64,000 bases of DNA from Leisingera thetidis (GTDB lineage Bacteria > Pseudomonadota > Alphaproteobacteria > Rhodobacterales > Rhodobacteraceae), in the NCBI RefSeq assembly GCF_025857195.1, contig NZ_CP109787.1, positions 3,661,001-3,725,000 of the forward strand. Reading direction: 5' to 3'. Each line of letters begins with the position of its first letter. The first letter of the stretch is position 1. Made by a program: the position numbers and the translations under genes. Shown here piece after piece: positions 44,889-55,139 of the stretch. The notes under the pieces are model-generated. The model was not told the origin of the DNA. It was given only the letters and a program-made list of their open reading frames with translations, and made no database searches.

Positions 44889-45493
44889 TGGAAAAGTTCC
44901 AGAAACTGCAGGGCATCGCAGCCCCGATGCCGCTGGTGAACATCGACACCGACATGATCATCCCGAAGGTGTTCCTGAAGTCGATTCAGCGCACCGGCTT
45001 CGGCAAGAACCTGTTCGACGAGATGCGCTATAACCGCGACGGCACCGAGATCGAGGATTTCGTGCTGAACAAACCGCAATACCGCAACGCCGAGATCCTG
45101 GTGGCAGGCGACAACTTCGGCTGCGGCTCCTCGCGCGAGCACGCGCCCTGGGCAATTGCCGATTTCGGCATCAAGTGCATCATCTCCACTTCCTTTGCCG
45201 ATATCTTCTTCAACAACAGCTTCAAGAACGGCATCCTGCCGATCGTGCTGCCGCAGAGCCAAGTCGACATTCTGATGGCTGACGCGGAAAAGGGCGCAAA
45301 CGCCCGCATGACCGTGGACCTGGAAGCGCAGGAAATCACCACCTCCGACGGAGAAGTGATCGCCTTCGAAGTGGATGCCTTCAAGAAGCACTGCTTGCTG
45401 AACGGGCTGGACGACATCGGTCTGACCATGGAGAAGGCGGAATCGATCAAGACCTTCGAAGAAAAGGCGTCGCAGGAACGCCCCTGGGTCTGA
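44888..45493 (+). CDS. leuD: 3-isopropylmalate dehydratase small subunit
   Basis: A 201-residue swivel-domain subunit that completes the LeuCD isomerase. It opens [20 protein letters not shown] and has [18 protein letters not shown] N-terminal residues and the [20 protein letters not shown] motif. The start is the ATG at 44888, overlapping the glycosyltransferase stop by one base, with AAGGAAACG upstream. A terminator follows 26 bases after the stop. Confidence 0.97.
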   Translation: MEKFQKLQGIAAPMPLVNIDTDMIIPKVFLKSIQRTGFGKNLFDEMRYNRDGTEIEDFVLNKPQYRNAEILVAGDNFGCGSSREHAPWAIADFGIKCIISTSFADIFFNNSFKNGILPIVLPQSQVDILMADAEKGANARMTVDLEAQEITTSDGEVIAFEVDAFKKHCLLNGLDDIGLTMEKAESIKTFEEKASQERPWV

Positions 45494-45519
45494 TCCGGAC
45501 CTGAGCGCTGGAATCGACA

Positions 45520-45543
45520 GAGCCGCCCCACCCCGGGCGGCTC
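45520..45543 (+). terminator. Terminator after leuD
   Basis: A perfect 9-bp stem (GAGCCGCCC at 45520-45528 with GGGCGGCTC at 45535-45543), a 6-base loop and the following TCTTCTGTT. Confidence 0.88.
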
Positions 45544-45864
45544 TCTTCTGTTGCGGCCGCCAGATTTGCGCCGCATTTTCGCCGCAATCCGGAAGCGGCG
45601 GCGCCTTGTGTGTGTTGAGCCGGCAGCTACAGCATCTAGTGAACCCTCTGCCAACCCCCTAAAATTCAACCAAAACGCTGATGCAATCCCGCACCAGTCC
45701 GGCATCGAATATACCCTATGCCCTGCCGCCAGCCCTTGAGCGGAATGCTGCCTGCGGGCAACAATGGGGCAAAATTGAGGCAGAGCGCCCCAGGTGAACC
45801 GGGGGGCTTCAAATCTGGAACCAGGGGGAAAAACACCCGGTCCAGTTTGAAGGGAAACAAAGAC
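45544..45864. other. Gene-free stretch between leuD terminator and membrane-protein gene
   Basis: No gene is recognised. The downstream part is relatively purine-rich (runs of GGGG and AAAA near 45775-45850) and should hold the promoter and leader of the membrane protein gene that starts with GTG at 45865. A short ORF is open through the region but shows no homology. Confidence 0.5.
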
Positions 45865-46701
45865 GTGTTTGCACGCATATCAGGCGCGGCGTTCCGCGGC
45901 ATACTTGTGGCCATGCTGTTTGCGTTGCCGACGCTGATCCTACCGGCATCCGCCACCGATTCGCCCGAGATCATCCTGTTCATCGCGCTTCTGGGCTCTG
46001 TCCTGGCCTTCACCGAATATTATTCGCACTTCCCCAGCTTCGTGGAGTTCCGCAACGCGCCGCCGATCAACCGCATGCGGTTTGCTGCCAGCGCCGCCTC
46101 GGTAGGAGCGCTGAGCCTGCTGGCGGCGCATCCGCTGGCGCCGACCGGGCTGACAGCGCTGGTACAGCAGCTCGGCAGCTGGCTGGGCGGACTGTTGGAT
46201 TTTGCCTATTCTCCGGTGCAGCTGACGGTCCTGATGATGCCGCCGCAGGTGCCGGAGGCAACGGTGCTGATGGTGCGCGATGCCGCCGGGCTGGCCAGCG
46301 CCGCCGCTGGCGCCGCGATTGCCGTTTTTGCGCTGGTGATCCGGGTCGGCAACTGGCCCGTAGGCAGTGGCGCCTTCAACGTCTGGGTCAACCTGCCGCT
46401 GTTCGACCCCACTACCGGCGGCGATGTGGTGCAGAGGCTTCAGCGGGACGGTCGCATCAATATCATTGGCGGCGTGCTGCTGCCCTTCGCCCTGCCCGCA
46501 TCGGTCAAGCTGGCCTCCGGCCTCGTGGATCCCGGGCTGTTGGCGGCGCCGCATATGATGATCTGGGTAATCAGCGGCTGGGCGCTGGTGCCGGCATCGA
46601 TGATCATGCGCGGCCTGGCCATGCTGCGCATCGCGGAACTGATCGCTCAGAAACGCCGCACGGCCTGCAGCGATCCGGATGAGGCGCTGCAAACCGCATG
46701 A
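45865..46701 (+). CDS. Integral membrane protein, hypothetical
   Basis: A 278-residue protein with about six hydrophobic helices. An N-terminal helix (about 8-28) is followed by FIALLGSVLAFTEYYSHFPS, and further helices lie at about 68-85, 145-165, 205-225 and 232-255. No family is recognised. The start is taken as the GTG at 45865 behind AAGGGAAAC; the ATG 16 codons later is an alternative. Its end overlaps the EEP-family gene by 4 bases, so the two are coupled. Confidence 0.7.
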   Translation: MFARISGAAFRGILVAMLFALPTLILPASATDSPEIILFIALLGSVLAFTEYYSHFPSFVEFRNAPPINRMRFAASAASVGALSLLAAHPLAPTGLTALVQQLGSWLGGLLDFAYSPVQLTVLMMPPQVPEATVLMVRDAAGLASAAAGAAIAVFALVIRVGNWPVGSGAFNVWVNLPLFDPTTGGDVVQRLQRDGRINIIGGVLLPFALPASVKLASGLVDPGLLAAPHMMIWVISGWALVPASMIMRGLAMLRIAELIAQKRRTACSDPDEALQTA

Positions 46702-47741
46702 TCCGGCTGGCGGCAGGTCTGTTTCTGATCCTTGCCGCCGTGGCGGGCCAGGCAGAGACGCTCCGCTTTGCAACCTTCAACACCGAACTTTCCCGCGACG
46801 GCCCGGGACTGCTGCTGCGCGATATCGAGCGCGGCCAGGATCCGCAAATTGCCGCGGTGGTGGACGTGATCGCGGCCGTGCAGCCTGACGTGCTGGCGCT
46901 GCAGGGGGTCGATTGGGATTTCGAGAACCGTGCCCTCACCGCGCTGGCCGCCAGGCTCGGCAAAGCTGGCGCCAGCTACCCGTATCTTGTCGCGCTGCAG
47001 CCCAACGCCGGCCTGCCGCCCCCTGCCCTGATGGACCTTGATGGAGATGGCAGATCCGGCGGCCCCCGCGACAACCAGGGCTATGGACGGTTCCGCGGCC
47101 AGGGCGGCATCGCGCTGCTGTCCCGGCTGCCGGTGGACCATACAGCGATCCGCGATTTCTCTACGCTTTTGTGGCAGGACCTGCCCGGAGCCCGGCTGCC
47201 GCAGCACCCGGACGGCAGCCCGTTTCCCTCTGCTGAGGCCCAGGCCGTACAGCGCCTCTCTGCAACCGCGCATTGGCTGGTGCCGATGAGGCTGCCCGGC
47301 GGCGGTTGGCTGAACGTAATGACCTTCCATGCCACGCCGCCCGTATTTGACGGACCGGAAGACCGCAACGGACGGCGCAACCGCGACGAAATCCGCCTGT
47401 GGCAGCTGCTGCTGGACGGGAAGCTGGGGCCTGCGCTCCAAGGCGCCTTTGTCATTGCCGGCGATGCCAATCTCGACCCGGACCAAGGGGAAGGCAGAAA
47501 AGACGCCATCCGCAGCCTGCTGGCGGATCCGCGCCTGCAGGATCCGCGCCCGCACAGCCATGAGGGCGGCGTCGCGACGGTCGACTGGCAAGGTGCAGGA
47601 CAAAAACGGGTGGATTACGTGCTGCCCTCTGCCGGGCTGGCGGTCACCGGCAGCGGCGTCGTCTGGCCCGATAGTCCTGATGCCGCGGCTGCCACCGCCA
47701 GCCGCCACCGGCTGGTCTGGGTCGATATCGCGCTGGACTGA
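46698..47741 (+). CDS. Endonuclease/exonuclease/phosphatase (EEP) family protein, secreted
   Basis: A 347-residue protein with a signal peptide ([20 protein letters not shown]) and an EEP fold. It has RFATFNTEL near the start, [12 protein letters not shown] (in place of the usual QE), and the C-terminal [20 protein letters not shown] and [13 protein letters not shown] segments with the catalytic D-x-N and final H. Such proteins cleave phosphodiesters or phosphomonoesters; DNase or sphingomyelinase-like activity cannot be told apart here. The common Glu of the metal site appears to be Gly in LQGVDW, which is unusual. Lies between leuD and leuB. Confidence 0.82.
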   Translation: MIRLAAGLFLILAAVAGQAETLRFATFNTELSRDGPGLLLRDIERGQDPQIAAVVDVIAAVQPDVLALQGVDWDFENRALTALAARLGKAGASYPYLVALQPNAGLPPPALMDLDGDGRSGGPRDNQGYGRFRGQGGIALLSRLPVDHTAIRDFSTLLWQDLPGARLPQHPDGSPFPSAEAQAVQRLSATAHWLVPMRLPGGGWLNVMTFHATPPVFDGPEDRNGRRNRDEIRLWQLLLDGKLGPALQGAFVIAGDANLDPDQGEGRKDAIRSLLADPRLQDPRPHSHEGGVATVDWQGAGQKRVDYVLPSAGLAVTGSGVVWPDSPDAAAATASRHRLVWVDIALD

Positions 47742-47854
47742 CCCGGGTCAAGCCTGCGCAAATCTCTGGCAAACCCCTTTATTTTCAGGGCCCATTATTG
47801 ACCCTGCCCCGCTGTCCCGCTACGCCCGTGCCAGCTGTTTTTAGGAGGATCCCC

Positions 47855-48958
47855 ATGCCCAACCCATCGATTCTGATTCTGCCCGGCGACGGCATCGGCC
47901 CCGAGGTCATGGCCGAAGTGCGCAAGATCATCTCCTGGTTCGGCGACAAACGCGGCCTGCAGTTCGATGTGAGCGAGGATCTGGTCGGCGGCGCGGCTTA
48001 TGACAAGCATGGCAAGCCGCTGGCGGATGAGACCATGGCCAAGGCGCAGGAAGCCGACGCGGTGCTGCTCGGCGCCGTGGGCGGCCCGGCCTATGACGAT
48101 CTGGACTTCTCGGTGAAGCCCGAACGCGGCCTGCTGCGCCTGCGCAAGGAGATGGACCTCTACTCCAACCTGCGCCCGGCGCAATGCTTTGACGCGCTGG
48201 CGGATTTCTCCTCGCTGAAGAAGGACATCGTCGCGGGCCTCGACATCATGATCGTGCGCGAACTGACCTCGGGCGTCTACTTCGGCGAGCCGCGCGGCAT
48301 CTTCGAGGAAGGCAACGAGCGCGTCGGCATCAACACCCAGCGCTATACTGAGAGCGAGATCGAGCGCGCCGCCCGGTCGGCCTTCGAGCTGGCGATGCGC
48401 CGGGGCAAGAAGCTCTGCTCGATGGAGAAGGCCAACGTGATGGAATCCGGCATCCTGTGGCGCGAGGTGGTGACCCGCGTCGGCAAGGACTACCCCGAGG
48501 TCGAGCTGAGCCACATGTATGCCGACAACGGTGCGATGCAGCTGGTGCGCGCGCCCAAGCAGTTCGACGTCATTCTGACCGACAACCTGTTCGGCGACAT
48601 CCTGTCCGACTGCGCCGCGATGCTGACCGGCAGCTTGGGGATGCTGCCCTCCGCAAGCCTGGGCGCGCCGATGGCAAACGGCCGCCCCAAGGCGCTCTAT
48701 GAGCCGGTGCACGGCTCCGCCCCCGACATCGCGGGCCAGGGCAAGGCCAACCCGATCGCCTGCATCCTGAGCTTTGCGATGGCGCTGCGCTACAGCTTTG
48801 ACCAGGGCGCCGAGGCCGGCAGGCTGGAGACCGCGGTGGAGAAGGTGCTGGCTGACGGCGTGCGCACCGCAGACCTCTTGGCCAGCGAGGGGGTTGAGCC
48901 TGTTTCCACCAGCCGGATGGGCGACGCGGTGATTGCCGCGCTGGACGCAAGCCTCTGA
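47855..48958 (+). CDS. leuB: 3-isopropylmalate dehydrogenase
   Basis: A 367-residue NAD-dependent decarboxylating dehydrogenase, third step of leucine synthesis. It opens [20 protein letters not shown] and has [20 protein letters not shown], the metal/substrate segment [15 protein letters not shown] and NAD-binding [20 protein letters not shown]. The start is the ATG at 47855 with AGGAGG upstream. A strong terminator follows. Confidence 0.97.
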   Translation: MPNPSILILPGDGIGPEVMAEVRKIISWFGDKRGLQFDVSEDLVGGAAYDKHGKPLADETMAKAQEADAVLLGAVGGPAYDDLDFSVKPERGLLRLRKEMDLYSNLRPAQCFDALADFSSLKKDIVAGLDIMIVRELTSGVYFGEPRGIFEEGNERVGINTQRYTESEIERAARSAFELAMRRGKKLCSMEKANVMESGILWREVVTRVGKDYPEVELSHMYADNGAMQLVRAPKQFDVILTDNLFGDILSDCAAMLTGSLGMLPSASLGAPMANGRPKALYEPVHGSAPDIAGQGKANPIACILSFAMALRYSFDQGAEAGRLETAVEKVLADGVRTADLLASEGVEPVSTSRMGDAVIAALDASL

Positions 48959-48985
48959 TACTCAAGACGTTGTCTAGAAACTGCT

Positions 48986-49015
48986 AAGCCCCGCCTGACT
49001 GCCAGCGCGGGGCTT
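48986..49015 (+). terminator. Terminator of leuB
   Basis: A 9-bp stem AAGCCCCGC / GCGGGGCTT with a 12-base loop and TT following. It lies 28 bases past the leuB stop. Confidence 0.85.
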
Positions 49016-49130
49016 TTGTATGGCTGATCCATCTGCGCCCGGCGCCGGAAAAGTTTTCTCAAAAACCGCATCTTTCTACGGAATCGCCCTTGTCAAACCC
49101 CGCGCCCTGAGCTATCCCGCCCTCCACGGT

Positions 49131-49207
49131 CGGAGTGTAGCTCAGCCTGGTAGAGCACTGTCTTCGGGAGGCAGGGGTCGGAGGTTCGAATCCTCTCACT
49201 CCGACCA
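49131..49207 (+). tRNA. tRNA-Pro (anticodon CGG)
   Basis: A complete cloverleaf of 77 bases. The acceptor arms CGGAGTG and CACTCCG pair, followed by ACCA. The D arm is GCTC/GAGC, the anticodon stem CTGTC/GGCAG with loop TTCGGGA (anticodon CGG), and the T loop is TTCGAAT. The encoded CCA end is present. A truncated tyrosine integrase lies 360 bases downstream, so the 3' end was probably an attachment site. Confidence 0.97.
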
Positions 49208-49569
49208 ATTTATTGAGTGAAATCAATAGCTTAAATTCCAGGACGCTGAATTAGCGCTGTGCTTAGTGTGTAAGATTTGCACACTAAACTCCTCCCAGTA
49301 TGCTTCTTGTACCACTGTCTTCCAGAAACGCGGAATGCAGGGCTACGTGAAAATTTTTCCTTCGACAGAACCAGAGGACAAAAGCAAAGGCCTGCTTGCC
49401 CCTTGCTAGAATTGTTAGCATCGGCCCAATGCACCAAAAAACCGGAGGGATAGCGCCAACTTGAAGCGTAAAACCTTCCGGCGGCGTAATTCAAAGTGAC
49501 ATTCAGAATGACTTTTGTCATTTAATATCATATACTTGATGCGGTGTCCGCTCAGTGTACCCTATTTGG
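49208..49569. other. A+T-richer stretch between tRNA-Pro and integrase remnant
   Basis: Base composition falls clearly below that of the host genes. A 96-codon reverse ORF at 49231-49521 has no recognisable homology or good ribosome-binding site and I do not call it. No second copy of the tRNA 3' end was found in this interval. The region looks like the left edge of an integrated element. Confidence 0.5.
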
Positions 49570-50256
49570 ATGAGTGGTCGACCTTCCAAGTACAGACTTC
49601 GGCGTAGAACAGATGGCATCTGGGAAATCGTGTGGCGCGACCCAGAAACCGGAAAGCGCATTCGAAAGAGTTGCAGCACTCGCACAGAGGCTGTCGCGGC
49701 AAGAAAGCTGTCACTGCTTTTCTCAAATGGTACCTTCGATGTCCCGATTGACGTTCGGATCGGTTTCCTGCTGGACTTGTACCTTCATCACCTAAAGCGC
49801 AAATACACGATCAAGACCACGGTACCATACGAATCTAAAGTGACCCGTCTAAAGAGCTTTCTGGGACCTTTAGAGGGGCAGGAATTCTCGCAGTTGGACG
49901 TCGAGAACTACATCGATCACGCGAGAACGTTGACCGCTTGGAACCAAAAACGGAAGAGCCTCAGCGACGGCACCATCATCAAAGACTTGCAAGTCCTACG
50001 AGCAGCTTTGCGCCATGCACACCTAAACCGCATCGTGCCCTACGAATGCCGAATTGAGATCAGAGGCTTGGTCGCAGGTACGCGCACAGATTGGATAACC
50101 CAAGAGCAAATGCGACGCGTCCTGCACAGGTGCTGCACGCGCCCTGACAGGCTACACGTCCTCGGCTTTCTCCTCATCGGCCTTTGCTCTGCTGCGAGAC
50201 GCGAGGCCATACTTTCTTTGAGGTGGGAGCAGGTGCGAATTCCAGAGGCAGGCTGA
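49570..50256 (+). pseudogene. Tyrosine-type integrase, truncated
   Basis: The 228-residue ORF begins MSGRPSKYRLRRRTDGIWEI. It has the N-terminal arm-binding and core SAM-like domains of phage/island integrases (YESKVTRLKSFLGPLEGQEF, TIIKDLQVLRAALRHAHLNR) and the first catalytic Arg region (GLCSAARREAILSLRWEQV). It then stops; the catalytic H-x-x-R and Tyr parts are missing. The second IS3 element begins 100 bases later, so the 3' half was lost to insertion and deletion. It sits downstream of tRNA-Pro, its likely original target. Confidence 0.75.
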
Positions 50257-50610
50257 CGCTCTCTATTGCAGTTGACGGCACTTGCACCATCACCCCAAAC
50301 GAACACGTTCACAGACACAAAGGCGGAAATTTGTGAAAACATTGGGCCAGCGAATTGAACCGCACCGGGTTTGCCGGAGGCTGATTTCAGTTAGTTACGC
50401 GGCAATGTCCTCAGTTTCCAGAGCGGCGTAGAAATTGGCCTCTGCTTCTGCCGGCGGGATGTTCCCAATGGGTTCAAGCAGGCGGCGGTTGTTGAACCAA
50501 TCCCCCCATTCGAGCGTTGCGTATTCCACGGCTTCGAAGTTGCGCCATTGGCCGCGGCGGTGAATGACCTCAGCCTTGAAAAGGCCATTGATCGTTTCAG
50601 CCAGCGCGTT

Positions 50611-50670
50611 CTGCGCCTTCAAATGATCCCCCCGGATCATTTGATCCGCTGCGCAGACCCGCTTGAACTC
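50611..50670 (-). repeat. Hairpin insertion, family III (copy 2)
   Basis: A 60-base block replaces three bases between SY and NALAETINGL of orfB (net +57, in frame). Its core is CAAATGATCC-GGGG-GGATCATTTG, a long near-perfect hairpin. It shares the GATCCGGGGGGATC centre and flanks with the insert at about 16701 in the other IS. Confidence 0.8.
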
Positions 50671-50874
50671 ATAGCTGTCCCCAACGCTGCCGACGGAAGG
50701 TTCGATGCCAGCTTCGCCCAACCGTTCTGTGTATTTGATCGAAAGGTATTGGCTGCCGCGGTCGGAGTGATGAACAAGCCCCATCGCCTTTGTCCGCCGC
50801 CGCTCGTGAACAGCCTGTTCCAGGGCGTCGAGAACGAACCCGGCATGCGCCGAAGTGCTGACACGACCCATTGA

Positions 50875-50914
50875 CCGGCAGGCGATTTGGCCATGCCAAA
50901 TCTGCCGAGAGGGG
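50875..50914 (+). repeat. Hairpin insertion, family I (copy 5)
   Basis: A 40-base insert from CCGGCAG to GAGAGGGG. The stem is GGCGATTTGGC with GCCAAATCTGCC around CAT. It interrupts orfB after ARKIVG. Confidence 0.85.
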
Positions 50915-50959
50915 GCCGACAATCTTGCGGGCATAGGCGTCAATGAGCGAGCCATTGAA

Positions 50960-50989
50960 GGCGCCATTGGTTCGAGCCCAATGGCGAGC
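50960..50989 (+). repeat. Hairpin insertion, family II (copy 2)
   Basis: A 30-base element with the hairpin GCCATTGG-TTCGAG-CCCAATGGC and the family edge GCGAGC on one side. It is in frame in orfB between AYVA and the IDAYARKIVG block. Confidence 0.75.
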
Positions 50990-51081
50990 GGCGACATAGG
51001 CGAACCCTTTCCAGGTGGCGACATAGGTGAAATCGCTGACCCAGAGCATGTTGGGCGCGGGCACACGGAATTGCCGGTTTA

Positions 51082-51916
<835 letters not shown>

Positions 51917-51970
51917 TGTGGCTTCATCCTACTCAGGAGTTGAAGCCTCCGGCAAACCCGGTGCGGTTCA

Positions 51971-52125
51971 CTGACCGGCGAACCGCAAGCCGCAGAAAAT
52001 CAGCTGCACACCAATCTGGTCCTCCAGCTGTTTGATGCCAGCGGACAGTGTTGGCTGGGTCATGCCAAACGCTGCCGCCGCGGCCGAAGTGCCCTGCTCT
52101 TGCCACCACAACAAACTTCTCAAGC
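51971..52125 (-). pseudogene. LysR-family regulator, N-terminal stump
   Basis: The reverse strand encodes LEKFVVVAR, then after a one-base frameshift [20 protein letters not shown] followed by [13 protein letters not shown], the helix-turn-helix of a LysR regulator. It is cut off at the IS border (51970). The effector domain is not present on the other side of the IS, so the gene was truncated and its remainder lost. The 250 bases upstream (52126-52378) hold only an unassigned short ORF. Confidence 0.7.
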
Positions 52126-52378
52126 TTGCCGGACTGCTTGGGAGCGTTCCATCAAAATTGGAACCTCCACCAGCTGTCGCAATGGCTGCATAATGACGGC
52201 ATCGAACCCGGTCTCAAAGGCGGGCATTGCGGCGGCGCTGCGGCAGGCTCTCATTTCCAGCACAAGGCAACCGGCTTGCCGCACCTGGATCAAACGGCCG
52301 GACTGGGGGAAGGTCCATACAGCACTGCATTGCCCCGGTGGAGATTTTGCTGCCGCCTCCCTAAGAACAGCCAAGCGT

Positions 52379-52957
52379 TCACCCAGCGCTGTCCGGCGAC
52401 CAAGCCTGCGCGCAGGGCGCCGACAATGCCATGATATCTACGGCACGGGCAGCAATTTGGCTTGCAGCCTCTGCCAGGGATTTTTGCGACAGGTAAAATG
52501 CAGGGACCGGCGGCATGACGATGGCGCCCATCTCGGTCACCGCAGCCATGTTGCGCAGGTGAGCCAGCGTCAGCGGGGTTTCGCGTGCCAGCAGAACCAG
52601 TCGCCTGCGTTCCTTGAGCTGCACGCCGGCCGCCCGCGTCAGCAGATTGTCATCGAGCCCATGCGCAATCGCAGCCAGGGTGCGCATCGAACAGGGCGCC
52701 ACGATCATCGCCGACACCGGAACCGATCCTGACGCGATGGTTGCGCCGATGTCATTGATCGCGTGGCTGCGCGCGGCCAGTGCCTTGAGCGTTCCCAAGG
52801 CACCCGGGCCGCATTCTTCGGCCAGAGTGCGTTCCGCGGCGGCGCTGGCGACCAGATCAATCTCCACCCCCTGTGCCGACAGATGCCGGGCCGCGGCCAG
52901 ACCAAGCATGGCACCCGACGCGCCTGAGACACCCAGCACGACACGCCGCACGCTCAT
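52379..52957 (-). CDS. ubiX: Flavin prenyltransferase, UbiX family
   Basis: A 192-residue flavoprotein that makes prenylated FMN, the cofactor of UbiD decarboxylases. It opens MSVRRVVLGVSGASGAMLGL, with the flavin-binding GVSGASGA and later APCSMRTLAAIAHGLDDNLL, then LVLLARETPLTLAHLRNMAA and the AIVMPPVPAFY segment. The start is the ATG at 52957, overlapping the ubiD stop by 4 bases, so it is coupled to its client enzyme. In this cluster it serves ubiquinone synthesis. Confidence 0.93.
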   Translation of the reverse strand: MSVRRVVLGVSGASGAMLGLAAARHLSAQGVEIDLVASAAAERTLAEECGPGALGTLKALAARSHAINDIGATIASGSVPVSAMIVAPCSMRTLAAIAHGLDDNLLTRAAGVQLKERRRLVLLARETPLTLAHLRNMAAVTEMGAIVMPPVPAFYLSQKSLAEAASQIAARAVDIMALSAPCAQAWSPDSAG

Positions 52958-54555
52958 GCCTGCAATCCTGGCATCAGGCGGGCAACCAGATCTGCGGCAA
53001 AGGCTTGATCCTTGGCAGAGCCCTGCATGACCCGCCCCCATTCGCGGCTTATTTCACTGCCGGTTTTGGTTGTGGCGTCGATGCCGATCTTGCCGGCCAG
53101 CCCCGGCAGCGGTGATGCGAAATCCAGGTAGTCCATCGGCGTATTCTCCAGAATCATGACATCGCGGGAGGGGTCCATGCGGGTGGCCAGCACCCAGGCA
53201 ATGTCATCCCAATTCCGCGGGTCGGTATCGGCATCCACCGCAATCATCATCTTTGTGTAGCTGAATTGCGGCAGCATCCCCCAAAGCGCCATCATCACCC
53301 GGCGCGCCTGGCCGGGGTAGCGCTTGTCGATGCTGACGATGGCGATGCGGTAGGAGCAGGCCGCCGGCGGCAGCCACAGATCGCGGATTTCGGGGATCTG
53401 CGCGCGGATCGCGGGCAAGGCGAGCCGGTTGAAAACCTCGCCAATGATGGCGGGCTCGTCCGGCGGGCGGCCGGTATAGGTGGACAGGTAGAGCGGGGTC
53501 TCGCGATGAGTGACTGCGCTGAGCTGCATCACCGGAAAGGGTTCCGCCGGGTTGTAGTAGCCGGTGTGGTCGCCAAACGGCCCTTCGGGTGCGGTCTCGG
53601 AGGCGGACACCCAGCCCTCCAGGACGATCTCGGCATCGGCGGGCACCATCAGGGGAATGCTCTTGCACGGGACCATGCGCGGGCGGGCACCGCCAAGGGC
53701 ACCGGCAAAGGTCAGTTCCGAGACCGTTTCCGGCAAAGGCAGCGCCGCTGACAACAGCGTCGCGGGGTCAGCCCCCAGGACCACCGCCACCGGCATTTTT
53801 TCACCCCGCTGCGCCCAGCTTCGGTGATGCGCAGCGCCGCCGCGGTGCGGCAGCCAGCGCATGATCAGACGAGACCTGTCCAAAACCTGCGTCCGGTAAA
53901 CGCCCGCGTTGCAACTGTTGACGTTTTCCGGCGCGCTGCCGTGCGGACGGGTGATCACCACCGGCCAGGTGATCAGCGGCGCGGCATCCCCCGGCCAATG
54001 GGTCTGCACCGGCAAATCCGACAAGCAGGCTTTCACCCCTTCACGCACAACCGCCTGTGCAGGTGCGGATTTCACCACCTTCGGCCGGGTGGACAAGGCC
54101 GCCTTGAGCATGGGCCAGCGGGACAGTGCATCACGCAGACCGTCCGGCGGCGCGGGAGATCGAAGTGCTGCCAGAAAGGCGCCCAGATCATCCAAACGGT
54201 CTGGAGCCACCCCGAGGCCTGCCGCCACGCGTTCAGCGGTGCCAAACAGGTTCACGACAACAGGAATGTCCGAAGCCCGGCCGTCTTCCAGAACCGGATG
54301 GTCGAATTGCAGCACCGGCCCTCCGGCTTCCAGAACAGTGCGATGCACGGCCGTCATCTGGTGGCGCACGGAAACCGGGTCCGGAATCTGCTGGAACTGA
54401 CCGTTTGCGGAACACCAATCAAGGAAATGGCGCAGGCTGGGATATGGCGGAAGTGTACGAACGGGACTGCTCCAAGGCTGACTTCCGCTGACCCCTAGCA
54501 GAATTTCGCGCTGCGAATTTGACGCGCAACAAACTTGAACCGCCGGCCTGGGCAT
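52954..54555 (-). CDS. ubiD: UbiD-family decarboxylase
   Basis: A prFMN-dependent decarboxylase that removes the carboxyl group of 4-hydroxy-3-polyprenylbenzoate in ubiquinone synthesis. It has YPSLRHFLDWCSANGQFQQI near the start, TWPVVITRPHG, GCV-like MKMVCKSIPL (seen as MVPCKSIPLMVPADAEIVLE), GPFGDHTGYYNPAEPFPVMQ and ISREWGRVMQGS. The start is uncertain: the nearest ATG before the conserved region is at 54555 (533 residues); no start codon is evident between it and the homologous region. It overlaps ubiX by 4 bases and is divergent from ubiT. Confidence 0.9.
   Translation of the reverse strand: MPRPAVQVCCASNSQREILLGVSGSQPWSSPVRTLPPYPSLRHFLDWCSANGQFQQIPDPVSVRHQMTAVHRTVLEAGGPVLQFDHPVLEDGRASDIPVVVNLFGTAERVAAGLGVAPDRLDDLGAFLAALRSPAPPDGLRDALSRWPMLKAALSTRPKVVKSAPAQAVVREGVKACLSDLPVQTHWPGDAAPLITWPVVITRPHGSAPENVNSCNAGVYRTQVLDRSRLIMRWLPHRGGAAHHRSWAQRGEKMPVAVVLGADPATLLSAALPLPETVSELTFAGALGGARPRMVPCKSIPLMVPADAEIVLEGWVSASETAPEGPFGDHTGYYNPAEPFPVMQLSAVTHRETPLYLSTYTGRPPDEPAIIGEVFNRLALPAIRAQIPEIRDLWLPPAACSYRIAIVSIDKRYPGQARRVMMALWGMLPQFSYTKMMIAVDADTDPRNWDDIAWVLATRMDPSRDVMILENTPMDYLDFASPLPGLAGKIGIDATTKTGSEISREWGRVMQGSAKDQAFAADLVARLMPGLQA
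54519..54532. promoter_or_regulatory. Possible FNR/FnrL-type box between ubiD and ubiT
   Basis: TTGACGCGCAACAA at 54519-54532 matches the FNR pattern TTGAT-N4-ATCAA except at two inner positions. It lies 70 bases upstream of the ubiT start. Oxygen control of this anaerobic cluster is expected, which supports the reading. It would lie inside the annotated ubiD N-terminus, one reason to doubt that start. Confidence 0.45.
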
Positions 54556-54602
54556 AGAAATGCCCCTGCCACCGAAGCCACCGGCGGGAAAGGAATTCTT
54601 TA

Positions 54603-55139
54603 TTGCCCCAGCCCCTGATCCCCATTTGCCCTGCAGCGCTTGCGCGCCTGCTGCGGGTGGTGCCCCTTGGGCCATTGTCTCTTTCGCTCACGGCCTGCTC
54701 CCGCCGGATCGCCAGGCGCCACCCCGGACTGTTCCGCCGCCTGGGCGAACATGGCCGCACGCGGTTCGTGCTGGATCCGGCCGATCTGCCCGTTGTGCTC
54801 TGCCTGGATCCCAATAACGGCTGCCCGACGATCCGCGTCACGCGCCGAAGGTGTGACGGAGCGGCCCGGATTTCCGGCCCGCTTGCGGCCCTGCTGGGGC
54901 TGGTTCACGGGGCCTATGACGGGGATGCGCTCTTTTTTTCGCGCGACCTGGTGATTGAAGGCGATACGGCTGCGGCACTGGCCCTGCGCAATGCGGTGGA
55001 TGATGCCGAACTGGATCTGTCACAGGAGATCGCTGCCATGTCCGGACCGTTTGCGCGGTTTATTTTGCAGGCCGCTGACTTTGCCGGGCGGCGCACAGGT
55101 GTCTGCCTGGCCCGGCCGGCGGAGGACGCGGCATGGTGA
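54603..55139 (+). CDS. ubiT: UbiT, SCP2-type lipid-binding protein of O2-independent ubiquinone synthesis
   Basis: A 178-residue protein with an SCP2 sterol-carrier domain (about 45-140): RTRFVLDPADLPVVLCLDPN, SGPLAALLGLVHGAYDGDAL and FFSRDLVIEGDTAAALALRN. UbiT binds ubiquinone intermediates and is needed for anaerobic synthesis with UbiU and UbiV. The start is a TTG at 54603 with AAAGGA placed 9 bases before; no ATG fits. Its stop overlaps the ubiU start by 7 bases. Confidence 0.9.
   Translation: MPQPLIPICPAALARLLRVVPLGPLSLSLTACSRRIARRHPGLFRRLGEHGRTRFVLDPADLPVVLCLDPNNGCPTIRVTRRRCDGAARISGPLAALLGLVHGAYDGDALFFSRDLVIEGDTAAALALRNAVDDAELDLSQEIAAMSGPFARFILQAADFAGRRTGVCLARPAEDAAW

Noticed and set aside
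49231..49521. Reverse ORF of 96 codons between tRNA-Pro and the integrase
   Set aside because: No homology, no ribosome-binding site and unusual composition; more likely chance in an A+T-richer stretch.
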